Shown: piece after piece, positions 46,826-55,938 of the stretch
Layout: the number at the start of each line of letters is the position of its first letter
Numbering within the stretch: position 1 is the stretch's first letter
NCBI RefSeq assembly: GCF_900113035.1
Contig: NZ_FONX01000005.1
Coordinates: 248,001 to 312,000, forward strand
Source of the DNA: Paracidovorax wautersii
GTDB lineage: Bacteria > Pseudomonadota > Gammaproteobacteria > Burkholderiales > Burkholderiaceae_C
Direction: 5' to 3'
DNA: 64,000 nt
The notes under the pieces: generated by a model
Databases searched by the model: none
What the model saw: only the letters and a program-made list of their open reading frames with translations
Told to the model about the DNA's origin: nothing
Made by a program: the position numbers and the translations under genes

Positions 46826-48088
46826 TCAAGACCCGCCGAAGGCGCCGCGCAGCGCCTGTTCGAGGTCGGCGCGCAGATCTTCCACATCCTCCAGCCCGAT
46901 GGAAAAACGCACCACGGTGCCGGGCTTCAGGTGGCCGGCCGGGCGGTCGCGCATGCCGGGCAGGTCGTAGGGCACCACCAGGCTCATCGGGCCGCCCCAG
47001 CTGTAGCCCAGCTTGAAATAGCGCAGCCCGTCGCAGAAGGCATCCACCGCGGCCTGGGAGTGGCGCTCGTCGATCACCACGCTGAAGAGCCCCGCCGCTG
47101 CGCCCTCGCCGCCCTGGGCCGCGCCGCAGAGCGCACGCCACTGGGCATGGCCGGGAGAGCCTTCCAGGGCCGGGTGCAGCACCTGGGCCACTGCCGGCTG
47201 CCCCGCCATCCAGCGGGCCAGCTCGCGCGCGGCCACGTCGTGCGCGCGGTAGCGGATCGCCATGCTGGGCAGGGAGCGCAGCACGGATTCCACATCGTTC
47301 GCGCCCACGCCCAGGCCCAGGCGCATGTGCGCGAGCTTGATGCGCAGGTGCAGGCCCTGGTCGCGGGTGGTGATGCTGCCCATGAGCACGTCGCCGCCGC
47401 CGCTGGGGTACTTGGTGAGGGCATGCACGGAGACATCCACGCCCAGCGTGCCGTCGCCCAGCAGATCGAAGGGAGCGAAGGCCAGGCCCGCCCCCCAGGT
47501 GTTGTCCAGCGCGCAGATCACGCCATGCGCACGGCAGATGCGGACCTGCTCGGCCAGATCGGGGAATTCCATGCTGACCGAGCCCGGCGCTTCCAGCCAG
47601 ACCAGCCGGGTGGCGGGCGTGATGCGGGCGGCCAGATCGGCCGGGTCGAGCGGGTCGTAGATGACGTGGCGGATGCCGTAGTGCCGCAGCTCGGCCTCGG
47701 CCAGCGCCTTGCTGGGGCCGTAGGCGTTGTCGGGAATCAGCACCTCGTCGCCCGTGCGCAGCAGGGCCAGCGCGACGTTGGCGATGGCCGCCAGGCCGCT
47801 CGGCACCAGCAGGCACTGGGCCGCGCCTTCGAGCGTGGCGAGGCGCTCTTCGAGCAGATAGGTGGTGGGCGTGCCGTGCAGGCCGTAGGTGTAGCTGGTC
47901 TTGTCCTTCCACTCGCGGGCACGCATGGCGGCCACGTTGGGAAAGATGACGGTGGAAGCCTTGTGGACCGGCGGCTGCGGCGCGGCGAAGCCGGCCGGGG
48001 CCTCATAGGAATGGTGGACGAGACGGGTCGTCAGGTGGCGCGGCTCGGCGTCCGCCGGGCCTGGGGTGTCGGGCAGGGAAGCAGTCAT
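46826..48088 (-). CDS. metC: cystathionine beta-lyase (PLP-dependent)
   Basis: The 420-residue Cys/Met-metabolism PLP enzyme cleaves cystathionine to homocysteine, ammonia and pyruvate. Markers are YTYGLHGTPTTYLLEERLAT, CLLVPSGLAAIANVALALL, VWLEAPGSVSMEFPDL, DNTWGAGLAFAPFD and the PLP Lys in VHALTKYPSGGGDVLMGS. The GTPTT and HKAST segments fit MetC rather than MetB. The preceding gene on the strand encodes a BON lipoprotein, 63 bases away, and a small Lys-rich protein gene follows. Confidence 0.92.
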   Translation of the reverse strand: MTASLPDTPGPADAEPRHLTTRLVHHSYEAPAGFAAPQPPVHKASTVIFPNVAAMRAREWKDKTSYTYGLHGTPTTYLLEERLATLEGAAQCLLVPSGLAAIANVALALLRTGDEVLIPDNAYGPSKALAEAELRHYGIRHVIYDPLDPADLAARITPATRLVWLEAPGSVSMEFPDLAEQVRICRAHGVICALDNTWGAGLAFAPFDLLGDGTLGVDVSVHALTKYPSGGGDVLMGSITTRDQGLHLRIKLAHMRLGLGVGANDVESVLRSLPSMAIRYRAHDVAARELARWMAGQPAVAQVLHPALEGSPGHAQWRALCGAAQGGEGAAAGLFSVVIDERHSQAAVDAFCDGLRYFKLGYSWGGPMSLVVPYDLPGMRDRPAGHLKPGTVVRFSIGLEDVEDLRADLEQALRGAFGGS

Positions 48089-48151
48089 GGGCCGATGGTA
48101 GCGCCGTGGCGCTATCGGCCCATGATCCGTGCCGCCACAGGGCGGCCCTGG

Positions 48152-48619
48152 TCAGGTGGCGCTGACGGTGAGCTTGTTGACCACCGAGTTCACGCCCTGC
48201 ACGCCGCGGGCGATGGTTTCGGCACGCTCGCTGGCAGAGGCGCTCTTGACGGGGCCGGTGAGAGTCACGATGCCGTTGCGGGTGTCCACGTCGATCTTGA
48301 TGGCGCTGAGTTCCGAGTCCTTGGCGAGGCCTGCCGACACCTTGGCGGTGATGCCGGCGTCGTCCATCACCGCGGCGGCATCGGCTGCGGCGCTGCGCGT
48401 GGCGGCCGTGGCATCGCGGGTCGCGTCTTCGAGCTTGACCTTGGCATCGGCTGCGGCCTGCTCCGTCTTGGCGACGGCGGCGTCGAGCTTCTGGCCCGCG
48501 GTCTGCTCGCCGCTGTTGCGGTCGCAGGCTGCCAGACCGAGGCTGAGCGCAACGGCGCCGGCCAGGCCCAGCAGGCGCCAGGCGGAACGTTGGGAGAGAG
48601 TATGGGATGGGTGCGTCAT
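48152..48619 (-). CDS. BON-domain lipoprotein (OsmY-like)
   Basis: The 155-residue protein has a lipoprotein signal (LLGLAGAVALSLGLAACDRN, lipobox Leu-Ala-Ala-Cys). A long Ala/Lys/Asp helix follows (about 38-85), then one BON domain (ITAKVSAGLAKDSELSAIKI; GIVTLTGPVKSASASERAET). BON proteins such as OsmY bind phospholipid and protect the envelope under osmotic stress. AGGAG precedes the ATG at 48619, which fixes the start. It is divergent from the SulP transporter. Confidence 0.88.
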   Translation of the reverse strand: MTHPSHTLSQRSAWRLLGLAGAVALSLGLAACDRNSGEQTAGQKLDAAVAKTEQAAADAKVKLEDATRDATAATRSAAADAAAVMDDAGITAKVSAGLAKDSELSAIKIDVDTRNGIVTLTGPVKSASASERAETIARGVQGVNSVVNKLTVSAT

Positions 48620-48775
48620 GGCAGTCTCCTTGGAACAACTGAGAGGGATGTGCCGGACTGTAGGCCCGCCCCCGCAGGCCCATGGTGGGCGCCTGCCGAA
48701 GCTGCCGTAGGACAAAGTTGCCAGTTGCCGAACGAATCCACGCTGCGGCTGGCGCCCAGACACGACAATCGCCGG

Positions 48776-50461
48776 ATGACCTCTTCGCGCATGCTGGCCC
48801 TGTCGCGCTGGCTCCCCTTCCTGGCCTGGCCCCGGCCCGACCGCGCCCTGCTGGCGGGCGACTTCTGGGCCGGGATGACGGTCGGCCTCATGCTGGTGCC
48901 GCAGGGCGTGGCCTACGCGGCGCTCGCCGGCATGCCCCTGGTGACGGGCATCTACGCCTCGCTGGTGCCGGCGCTGATCGCGGTGCTCTGGAGTTCATCG
49001 ACCCGCCTGGGCGTGGGCCCCACCGCGCTCACCAGCCTGCTGATCGGCGCATCGCTCACCGGCATGGCCGAGCCCGGCAGCGCGCACTGGGTGGCGCTCG
49101 CCGCATGGATGGCCATGCTGTCGGGGCTGGTGCAGGTCACGCTCGGGGCCGCGCGCTTCGGCTGGCTGCTGAACCTGGTCACCTCACCGGTGCTCAACGG
49201 CTTCACCCAGGCGGCGGCCCTGCTGATCCTGGCGTCGCAGCTGCCGGCGCTGCTGGGCCTGCGCACCAGCTGGCACGCGCTCTGGGTGAGCCCGTCCATC
49301 CACCATTTCGACCCCATCGCGCTGGCGTTCGGCCTGGGCAGCCTCGTGCTGCTGGTGCTGGCGCGCCGGTGGCGGTCCAGCTTTCCGGCCGCCATCGTGG
49401 TGGTGGCCGCAGCGGCTGCGCTGAGCTGGGCGCTGGGCTATGCCGACGCGCACGGCGCCGTGGTCGGCCACCTGCCGGCCGGCCTGCCCTCCCCCTACTG
49501 GCCCGAATGGCTGTCGTGGGACGAATTCGGCGATCTGCTGCTGCCCGTGCTGGTGGTCACGCTGGTGAGCTTCCTGGAGACCGCCTCCAGCGCCAAGGTG
49601 GAGCACAGCCAGGCCGGCACGCGCTGGAACGAGAACCAGGACCTCGTCGCCCACGGCATGGCCAAGATCAGCTCGGGCCTGTGCGGCAGCTTCGCCACCA
49701 GCGCCTCGTTCTCGCGCTCGGCCATCAACCTCTATGCCGGCGCCAAGAGCGGCTGGGCGACGCTCTTCGCGCTGTTGCTGGTGCTGTCCGTGCTGCTCTG
49801 GCTCACGCCCGCGCTCTACCACGTGCCGCAGTCGGTGCTGGCCGCGGTGGTGGTGACCGCCGTGACCAGCCTCATCAAGCCGGCCAGCATGTGGAAGCTG
49901 GCGCGCGTCTCGCGGGTGGAGGCGGCCATCGGCGGCGTCACCTTCGCGCTGACCCTGGCCACCGCGCCGCGCATGTACTGGGGCGTGCTCGCCGGCATCT
50001 TCATGAGCCTGGCGCACTTCCTCTTCCAGCGCCTGCATCCGCGCATCATCGAAGTCGGCATCCACCCGGACGGCAGCCTGCGCGACCGCCACCTCTGGCA
50101 GCTGCCGCCCATCGCCCCGCGACTGCTCGCGCTGCGCATGGACGCGGAGCTGGACTTCGCCTCCGCCGCCGCGCTGGAGCGCCGCGTGGCCGAGCACCTG
50201 GCCGCCCACCCCGACGTGCAGCACGTCTGCCTCTTCGCGCTGCCGATCAACCGCGTGGACGTGACGGGCACCGAGACCTTCGCCCGCCTGCTGGCGCTGG
50301 TGCGCGGCCGGGGCGGCCAGCTGCACGTGAGCGGTCTGAAGCTGCCCGCCGAGCAGGTGCTGCGCCGCGCCGGGCTGCTGGAACCCAGCCCGCTGCTGGC
50401 GATGTACCGCACCGACGCCGAGGCCCTCTCAGCCCTGCAACAGGGCAGGGGTACGGCATGA
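48776..50461 (+). CDS. SulP family inorganic anion transporter
   Basis: The 561-residue transporter has about 11-12 membrane helices and a C-terminal STAS domain. SulP signatures are GLMLVPQGVAYAALAGMPLV, GIYASLVPALIAVLWSSSTR, GVGPTALTSLLIGASL and SFATSASFSRSAINLYAGAK. The STAS part lies about residues 440-550 (LRMDAELDFASAAALERRVA). Substrates could be sulfate, bicarbonate or dicarboxylates; no carbonic anhydrase domain is fused. The start at 48776 gives the usual family length; the much longer upstream frame is antisense to metC. Confidence 0.92.
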   Translation: MTSSRMLALSRWLPFLAWPRPDRALLAGDFWAGMTVGLMLVPQGVAYAALAGMPLVTGIYASLVPALIAVLWSSSTRLGVGPTALTSLLIGASLTGMAEPGSAHWVALAAWMAMLSGLVQVTLGAARFGWLLNLVTSPVLNGFTQAAALLILASQLPALLGLRTSWHALWVSPSIHHFDPIALAFGLGSLVLLVLARRWRSSFPAAIVVVAAAAALSWALGYADAHGAVVGHLPAGLPSPYWPEWLSWDEFGDLLLPVLVVTLVSFLETASSAKVEHSQAGTRWNENQDLVAHGMAKISSGLCGSFATSASFSRSAINLYAGAKSGWATLFALLLVLSVLLWLTPALYHVPQSVLAAVVVTAVTSLIKPASMWKLARVSRVEAAIGGVTFALTLATAPRMYWGVLAGIFMSLAHFLFQRLHPRIIEVGIHPDGSLRDRHLWQLPPIAPRLLALRMDAELDFASAAALERRVAEHLAAHPDVQHVCLFALPINRVDVTGTETFARLLALVRGRGGQLHVSGLKLPAEQVLRRAGLLEPSPLLAMYRTDAEALSALQQGRGTA

Positions 50462-50534
50462 AAGAAACTATTGATAACAATGCGCGGTTACACTCGCTTA
50501 TAAGTCTCACCGTCACCCCTGCTGCCGCCATTTC

Positions 50535-51308
50535 GTGACCGAAACCGTGCCTCATAACACCGTCCATTTGAACGAGCTGCGACTTTCGACAGCACATGCG
50601 CTCGTGATGCAATCGATGGGCTCCGAGGCAACGCTGCACTCGGACACTCCCGCCCTCTACCTGCAAAGCCTGATCGACGGCCTGTGCGAGCTATCGCTGA
50701 AAGACCCCCTCACCGGGCTGGCCAACCGTCGGCATTTCCGGACCGTGCTGGAACGCGAGATCGACCGCGTCACGCGCTCAGGTGAATCCGCGCTGCTGCT
50801 GATGCTGGACATCGACAACTTCAAGCGCGTGAACGACACCTACGGCCACATGGCGGGCGATCTGGTGCTGCAGTCGGTGGCGCGCACGCTGGACGCCTGC
50901 GTGCGCCCCATGGACACGCTGGCGCGCTACGGCGGCGAGGAATTCGCCGTCGTGCTGCCGGCCTGCCATGCCGGCTTCGGCACGGCGGTGGCCGAACGCA
51001 TCCGGCAGGCGGTCGAGAGCACGCCCATTGCCATCTCCCCCACCGTGGAGCTACAGATCACGATCAGCATCGGCGGCGCTTTCGCGCTGCAATGGATCCG
51101 CAGCACGACGCTGCTGTGGACCGAGCGGGCCGACGCCCAGCTCTACAAGGCCAAGATGGGCGGGCGCAATCGAGTCAGCATCGAAGATCAACCCGACAGC
51201 ACCGTGACCGCAGAAGAAAAGAGCCTGTTGTTCGGGCCCCTATACACTCCTGCAGGCTGGGGCGACGTGCCCCCGCCCCTGGATCCCTCCACAGGCAGCG
51301 CCTATTGA
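50535..51308 (+). CDS. GGDEF diguanylate cyclase
   Basis: The 257-residue soluble diguanylate cyclase has a short N-terminal helix region without a recognised sensor (residues 1-50). The cyclase domain carries DPLTGLANRRHF, LDIDNFKRVNDTYGHMAGD and the active motif YGGEEFAVVLP (GGEEF 133-137). It should make c-di-GMP. No RxxD-type inhibitory site was obvious. The start is GTG 50535. It lies 10 bases upstream of the MinD-like ATPase gene, so the two are very likely cotranscribed, which hints at c-di-GMP linked to a positioning ATPase. Confidence 0.9.
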   Translation: MTETVPHNTVHLNELRLSTAHALVMQSMGSEATLHSDTPALYLQSLIDGLCELSLKDPLTGLANRRHFRTVLEREIDRVTRSGESALLLMLDIDNFKRVNDTYGHMAGDLVLQSVARTLDACVRPMDTLARYGGEEFAVVLPACHAGFGTAVAERIRQAVESTPIAISPTVELQITISIGGAFALQWIRSTTLLWTERADAQLYKAKMGGRNRVSIEDQPDSTVTAEEKSLLFGPLYTPAGWGDVPPPLDPSTGSAY

Positions 51309-51318
51309 AAGCACAGAG

Positions 51319-52167
51319 ATGACCGACGCGCTGTCCCCCCAAACCGCCGCCTCTGCTGGCATTTCACCCTACGCCGCGGGCAAGTCGCCTGCCGGCGCCC
51401 GCATCATCGCCATCACCAGTGGCAAAGGTGGCGTGGGCAAGACCTTCGTTTCCGCCAATCTGGCGGCCGCCCTCACCCGCCGCGGCCACCGCGTGCTGGT
51501 GCTCGACGCCGACCTGGGCCTCGCCAACCTCGACGTGGTGCTGAACCTGCACCCCAAGATCACGCTGCACGACGTGTTCACCGGCAAGGCCCAGCTGGAA
51601 GACGCCGTGATCGATGCGCCCGGCGGCTTCTCGGCCGTGCTGGCCGGCTCCGGCATGGTCGAATATTCGCGCCTCACGCCCGAAGTGCGCAACCAGTTCA
51701 TGCAGGTGCTGCAGACGCTGGCCCCGCGCTACGACGTGGTGCTGCTGGACACCGGCGCGGGCATCTCCGACGTGGTGCTGTTCTCGATCTCGCTCGCCTC
51801 CGAAGTGCTGATCGTCGCCACGCCGGAACCGACCTCGCTCACCGACGCCTACGCCGCGATCAAGGTCATGGCCACGCAGCAAAAGCGCCAGCACGTGCGC
51901 ATGGTGGTCAACCAGGCCGCCCGCCCGGGCGATGGCCGTGCCATCACCAGCCAGCTGCAGCAGGTGCTGGACCGCTTCGTCAGCACCGAATCGGGCCGCC
52001 CCATGCGGCTGCTGCACATGGGCGACATTCCCGCCGATCCGTCGGTGCGCAATGCCGTCATGCGCCGCCAGCTGCTGCTGCTGCAGATGCCGGGCTGCCC
52101 GGCGGCGCTGGCGATCGCCCAGCTCGCCAACAAGATCGAATCGACGCTGCTGGCGCCTGCGCCCTGA
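51319..52167 (+). CDS. MinD/ParA-family ATPase (FleN/FlhG-like)
   Basis: The 282-residue ATPase has the deviant Walker [21 protein letters not shown] (P loop about 33-42), the Walker B region [17 protein letters not shown], and [15 protein letters not shown]. The overall layout follows the MinD/FlhG branch, which controls the number or placement of flagella or other polar complexes. A C-terminal amphipathic membrane-targeting helix was not obvious. The partner gene is the GGDEF cyclase just upstream, an uncommon pairing outside flagellar loci; no flagellar gene is nearby. Confidence 0.87.
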   Translation: MTDALSPQTAASAGISPYAAGKSPAGARIIAITSGKGGVGKTFVSANLAAALTRRGHRVLVLDADLGLANLDVVLNLHPKITLHDVFTGKAQLEDAVIDAPGGFSAVLAGSGMVEYSRLTPEVRNQFMQVLQTLAPRYDVVLLDTGAGISDVVLFSISLASEVLIVATPEPTSLTDAYAAIKVMATQQKRQHVRMVVNQAARPGDGRAITSQLQQVLDRFVSTESGRPMRLLHMGDIPADPSVRNAVMRRQLLLLQMPGCPAALAIAQLANKIESTLLAPAP

Positions 52168-52330
52168 CGCAGCAAACCGGCTCGGCCGCACATCCAGCGG
52201 CCGATGCCGGCCGTGCCGCCGCGTGCTTGCGGCACACTTCACCCATCATCTGCCCGGGCTCCGGGGATGGCTGCAGCGCCTGCCGCAGGCGCCGCCCTCC
52301 CCCGGCCAGCTCCTTTGCCATTGCACAGCC

Positions 52331-53089
52331 GTGAACAACGTCCTCAATATCTCCAGCTATCTCTTCGTTCCGCTGCCGGACGCGCAAGAACTCCAGCCCT
52401 GGCTGCAGGAGCGGGCCGTGGCGATGGGCCTGAAGGGCACCATCCTGCTGGCCGAGGAAGGCATCAACCTGTTCCTCGCCGGCCCGGCCGAGGCGGTGCG
52501 CGGCTTCATCGCCGCGCTCAAGGCCGAAGACGAGCGCTTCGCCCCGCTGGAGCCCAAGGAGAGCTGGTCGGACAGCCAGCCCTTTCGCAAGATGCTGGTC
52601 AAGGTCAAGCGGGAGATCATCCGCATGGACCACCCGGCCATCCGCCCCGCCGGCGGACGCGCGCCCGCCGTGGACCCGCAGACCCTGCACCGCTGGCTGG
52701 AGGCCGGCCACGACGACGAGGGCCGCCCGGTGGTGACGCTGGACACGCGCAACGCCTTCGAGGTGGACCACGGCACCTTCGAGGGCGCCATCGACTGGCG
52801 CATCGACAAGTTCACGCAGTTCCCGCCCGCGCTGCGCGAGCACAAGGCCGAGCTGGCCGGCAAGACAGTGGTGAGCTTCTGCACCGGCGGCATCCGCTGC
52901 GAGAAGGCGGCCATCCTCATGCGCGAAGAGGGGCTGGAGCACGTCTACCAGCTCGAAGGCGGCATCCTCAAATACTTCGAGCTGACCGACGGCGCGCACT
53001 ACCAGGGCGGCTGCTTCGTGTTCGACGAGCGGCGCGTGCTGGAAGCTGACCTGTCGCCCAATCCGGCCAAGGATGCAATGAATTCGTGA
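52331..53089 (+). CDS. trhO: tRNA uridine(34) hydroxylase TrhO (rhodanese-like)
   Basis: The 252-residue protein has an N-terminal acylphosphatase-like domain ([20 protein letters not shown]) and a C-terminal rhodanese domain with active-site Cys in [20 protein letters not shown]. This matches TrhO (YceA), which makes 5-hydroxyuridine at the tRNA wobble position. The start is GTG 52331. The stop codon TGA lies at the border of a dispersed palindromic repeat, which also forms the 3' region toward the convergent pirin gene. Confidence 0.92.
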   Translation: MNNVLNISSYLFVPLPDAQELQPWLQERAVAMGLKGTILLAEEGINLFLAGPAEAVRGFIAALKAEDERFAPLEPKESWSDSQPFRKMLVKVKREIIRMDHPAIRPAGGRAPAVDPQTLHRWLEAGHDDEGRPVVTLDTRNAFEVDHGTFEGAIDWRIDKFTQFPPALREHKAELAGKTVVSFCTGGIRCEKAAILMREEGLEHVYQLEGGILKYFELTDGAHYQGGCFVFDERRVLEADLSPNPAKDAMNS

Positions 53090-53133
53090 GCTGCAGGCGC
53101 TTATCCATCAAGCGCTGCAACCCTTTTTCGCCC
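53089..53133 (+). repeat. dispersed palindromic repeat, copy 9, over the trhO stop
   Basis: AGCTGCAGGCGCTTATCCAT followed by CAAGCGCTGCAACCCTTTTT shows the inverted GCGCTT/AAGCGC core. The first A of the copy is the last base of the trhO stop codon. The ATAGC-type AT half is missing on the left, so this copy is partial. It separates the convergent trhO and pirin genes, and the hairpin plus T-run could end transcription. Confidence 0.65.
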
Positions 53134-53141
53134 AAAATTCT

Positions 53142-54053
53142 TCAGAGCTTGAAGCGCCGCTCGGGCAGCGGAATCCATTCCGTCTCGCCCGGCACGCGGC
53201 CCATGGCCTGCGCCTCCCAGGCCTTGGCGGCCTGCACGATGCGCTCCTTGCTGCTGGAAACGAAGTTCCACCAGAGGTGGCGCGGCCCGTCCAGCGGATC
53301 GCCGCCGATCACCATGCAGCGCACCGGCTCGCCGCTGGTGGCGCGCAGCGCCACGGCTTGTCCCTGGGGCAGCGTGGCCAGGGTCTGGCGCGGCAGCAGC
53401 TCGTCGCCCAGCCACAGGTCGCCATCCACCGGATAGAGCGCCATCTGCTGCGCCAGCGCAGGCAGCTCCAGCCAGGCGCCGGGCTGCAGCTGCACGTCCA
53501 GATAGAGCGCGGGCGCCAGCGTCTCGACCGGCGAGCGGCAGCCGAAGCCGTCGCCCACCAGCACGCGCACGCGGGCGCCGCCTTGCGACCACTCCGGGAT
53601 CTCGGCGGCGGGCGTGTGGACGAACGAGGGCGCGCACTCTTCCGCCGCCACCGGCAATGCTGCCCAGAGCTGGATGCCGTGGTTCACGTAGCGGCGCTGC
53701 GCGAGCGCCTCGGGGCGGCGCTCGGAATGCACGATGCCGCGCCCGGCCGTCATCCAGTTGATGGCGCCGGGCTCGATCTGCTGCTCGGAGCCCAGGCTGT
53801 CGCGGTGCATGATCGCGCCCTCGAACAGATAGGTCACCGTCGCCAGGCCGATGTGCGGATGCGGCCGCACGTCGTACTCGTCCTGGGGCTCCACCGCCAC
53901 CGGCCCGAAATGGTCGAAGAACAGGAAGGGGCCCACCGAACGCAGCTGCAGCGCGGGCAGCAGCCGGCGCACGGTGAAGCCGCCGCCCAGGTCTTTCTCA
54001 TGGCCTTTGAGCCGCAGCAGGCCGATTTCGGGGGTGGGCGACGGGGCGCTCAT
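53142..54053 (-). CDS. pirin family protein
   Basis: The 303-residue bicupin protein carries the pirin metal-site sequence RPHPHIGLATVTYLFEG near residue 65, with MTAGRGIVHSERRP supplying further His/Glu ligands. Pirins act as quercetinases or as redox-sensing regulators; which applies here is unknown. It starts 13 bases downstream of the flavodoxin-like gene, making a two-gene operon that is divergent from a LysR gene. This trio is a common arrangement in related bacteria, which suggests a joint response to electrophiles or quinones. Confidence 0.9.
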   Translation of the reverse strand: MSAPSPTPEIGLLRLKGHEKDLGGGFTVRRLLPALQLRSVGPFLFFDHFGPVAVEPQDEYDVRPHPHIGLATVTYLFEGAIMHRDSLGSEQQIEPGAINWMTAGRGIVHSERRPEALAQRRYVNHGIQLWAALPVAAEECAPSFVHTPAAEIPEWSQGGARVRVLVGDGFGCRSPVETLAPALYLDVQLQPGAWLELPALAQQMALYPVDGDLWLGDELLPRQTLATLPQGQAVALRATSGEPVRCMVIGGDPLDGPRHLWWNFVSSSKERIVQAAKAWEAQAMGRVPGETEWIPLPERRFKL

Positions 54054-54066
54054 GGCGGCGCTCCGC

Positions 54067-54621
54067 TCAGCCGCCGAAACGCGTGGCGATGGCCGCCACA
54101 CGCTCGCCGAACAGGCGGGCCGTGTCCAGATCGCCCTGCGGGATCTCGGTGACGCTCGCGTCCGAAGGCGACTGCACCAGCAGGCCGACCGAGCCGCCGA
54201 GGTTGTTGGGGTGGTTGCGCGTGGCGGCCTTGCTGTTGGCGGGCAGCTGGCCCAGGCTGATCCAGAGGCCGCCGTGCTGTGAGGCCAGCGTCTGCAGATA
54301 GGCCAGCGTGGTGCCCTTGTCGCCGTTCAGGCTGGCGCTGTTGGTGAAGCCGGCGAAGAGCTTGTCTTGCCAGCCGCGGCTGAACCAGACCTTGGACGAG
54401 GCATCGGCGAACTTCTTGAACTGCCAGCTGGGGCCGGCCATGTAGGTCGGCGCGCCCATCACGATCGCATCTGCGGCGGCCAGCTGTTCCCAGCCGCCTT
54501 CGGGCAGCTCGCCATCGGCATCGATGGCCAGCAGGCTCGCGCCCGCACCTTCGGCCACGAACTGGGCGACGCGCTGCGTGTGGCCGTAGCCGGAATGGAA
54601 GACGACGACGATGTTTGCCAT
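54067..54621 (-). CDS. flavodoxin-like NAD(P)H:quinone oxidoreductase
   Basis: The 184-residue FMN protein begins with the phosphate-binding loop VVVFHSGYGHTQRVAQFVAE. It continues with the flavin-contact stretch AIVMGAPTYMAGPSWQFKKF and a C-terminal GERVAAIATR helix. It resembles the short WrbA-like flavodoxin family. It is the first gene of the flavodoxin-pirin operon and is divergent from the LysR gene, with a perfect palindrome in the gap. Quinone reduction is expected from the family but not proven. Confidence 0.88.
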   Translation of the reverse strand: MANIVVVFHSGYGHTQRVAQFVAEGAGASLLAIDADGELPEGGWEQLAAADAIVMGAPTYMAGPSWQFKKFADASSKVWFSRGWQDKLFAGFTNSASLNGDKGTTLAYLQTLASQHGGLWISLGQLPANSKAATRNHPNNLGGSVGLLVQSPSDASVTEIPQGDLDTARLFGERVAAIATRFGG

Positions 54622-54787
54622 GGTGTGTGCTCTCTTGCTGAAATGGATGAATGGGGTGGGGGCGGCCGCGGAAGGCCCGGCCGGCAGCGGGCCGGCGACG
54701 GCCGAAGGGGGACACTGTATCCCGCTGCGGCCACCCGCAGCGTAGCCCTGGCGGAAAGCCGCCGCGCGCAGGCGGCTTGACGTCTCC

Positions 54788-54804
54788 ATTCAAATCGCTT
54801 GAAT
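54788..54804. promoter_or_regulatory. LysR-type operator in flavodoxin/LysR divergent gap
   Basis: ATTCAA-ATCGC-TTGAAT is a perfect 6-bp inverted repeat 16 bases before the LysR start codon and 167 bases from the flavodoxin-like start. It is the most palindromic, AT-rich site in the gap, as expected for a LysR recognition site. Confidence 0.6.
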
Positions 54805-54819
54805 TAGCATTGGCGCACC

Positions 54820-55758
54820 ATGCAAAAAGCACGCGACGTCCTCACTCCCGACCATTTGTCCATGCTGCAGGTCATCGCCGATTCGGGCAGCTTCGCCGCC
54901 GCGGCGCGGCAGCTGGGCCTGGTGCCCAGCGCCCTCACCTACCGCGTGCGGCAGATCGAGGATGCGCTCGATGTGCTGCTCTTCGACCGCAGCGCGCGCC
55001 AGGCGCGGCCCACCGAGGCGGGCGTGGAGCTGCTGCGCGAAGGCGCCCGGCTGCTGAACGACGTGGAAGCCATCGCCCACCGGGTGCGCCGCGTCGGCAC
55101 CGGCTGGGAGCCGCAGCTGACGCTCTCGATCGACGGCGTGATCTCGCCCACCACGGTGCTGGAGCTGGTCGAGGCGTTCTATGCCCTATCCCCGCCCACC
55201 CGGCTCAAGCTGCGCGACGGCATCCTCTCGGGCACGCTCGAATCGCTGATCGCCGGCCATGCCGATCTGGCGCTGGGCGTGGCCGTCAGCCCCGGCACGG
55301 TGGCCGGGCTGCAGCAGGAGTCGCTGGGCGGGATGCTGTTCGACTTCGTAGTCGCGCCGCACCACCCGCTGGCGCGGGGCGACGAGCCGCTGAGCGATGC
55401 CGAACTGCGCGAGCACCGGGTGATCGCCGTGGCCGACTCGGCCAAGAAAGGCGGCGTGACCATGGGCATCCTGGGCGGGCAGGACGTGCTGACCGTGGAC
55501 ACCATGCAGGCGAAGGTGCAGGCCCTGCTGCGCGGGCTGGGCGGCGGCTTTCTGCCCGAGCCCATGGCGCGCGCCCACGTGGCCGCCGGCCGGCTGGTGG
55601 TGCGCGCCGTGGCGCGGCCCGCGCGCACCGTGCAGCTGCACTACGCCTGGGGCGGGCCCGGCCACTCCGTCCCGGGCCGGGCGCTGCAATGGTGGCTGGA
55701 GCAGCTGCGCAAGCCCGCCACGCGCCGGGCGCTGCTGGAAAACCACCAGCCGGTCTGA
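54820..55758 (+). CDS. LysR family regulator of the flavodoxin-pirin operon
   Basis: The 312-residue regulator has an N-terminal HTH (MLQVIADSGSFAAAARQLGL; PSALTYRVRQIEDALDVLLF) and a typical effector domain (LTLSIDGVISPTTVLELVEA). It is divergent from the flavodoxin-like gene with a palindromic operator between, so it very likely controls the flavodoxin-pirin operon and itself. YhaJ/DntR-like relatives sense aromatic or quinone compounds, but the inducer here is unknown. Confidence 0.9.
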   Translation: MQKARDVLTPDHLSMLQVIADSGSFAAAARQLGLVPSALTYRVRQIEDALDVLLFDRSARQARPTEAGVELLREGARLLNDVEAIAHRVRRVGTGWEPQLTLSIDGVISPTTVLELVEAFYALSPPTRLKLRDGILSGTLESLIAGHADLALGVAVSPGTVAGLQQESLGGMLFDFVVAPHHPLARGDEPLSDAELREHRVIAVADSAKKGGVTMGILGGQDVLTVDTMQAKVQALLRGLGGGFLPEPMARAHVAAGRLVVRAVARPARTVQLHYAWGGPGHSVPGRALQWWLEQLRKPATRRALLENHQPV

Positions 55759-55938
55759 TCGCACTGCGGGCATTGCCGCAGAGCATCACCCGCAGGTGTC
55801 ACCAGCGGGTTGCCACCCGCCCACCGCGGCCCGCAGCGCGTGTAGAGTGACAGCCAAGCACCGTGCGCGCTCCAGCGTTCCTCGCCGATCCGGGGGCGCC
55901 GCTGCCCCACCCATCGATTGCCACTGAAAGGGCCTGCC

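Noticed and set aside
50461-50485. AACTATTGATAACAATGCG as another copy of the dispersed repeat
   Set aside because: It lacks the GC-rich partner half and the inverted arms, so the resemblance may be chance.
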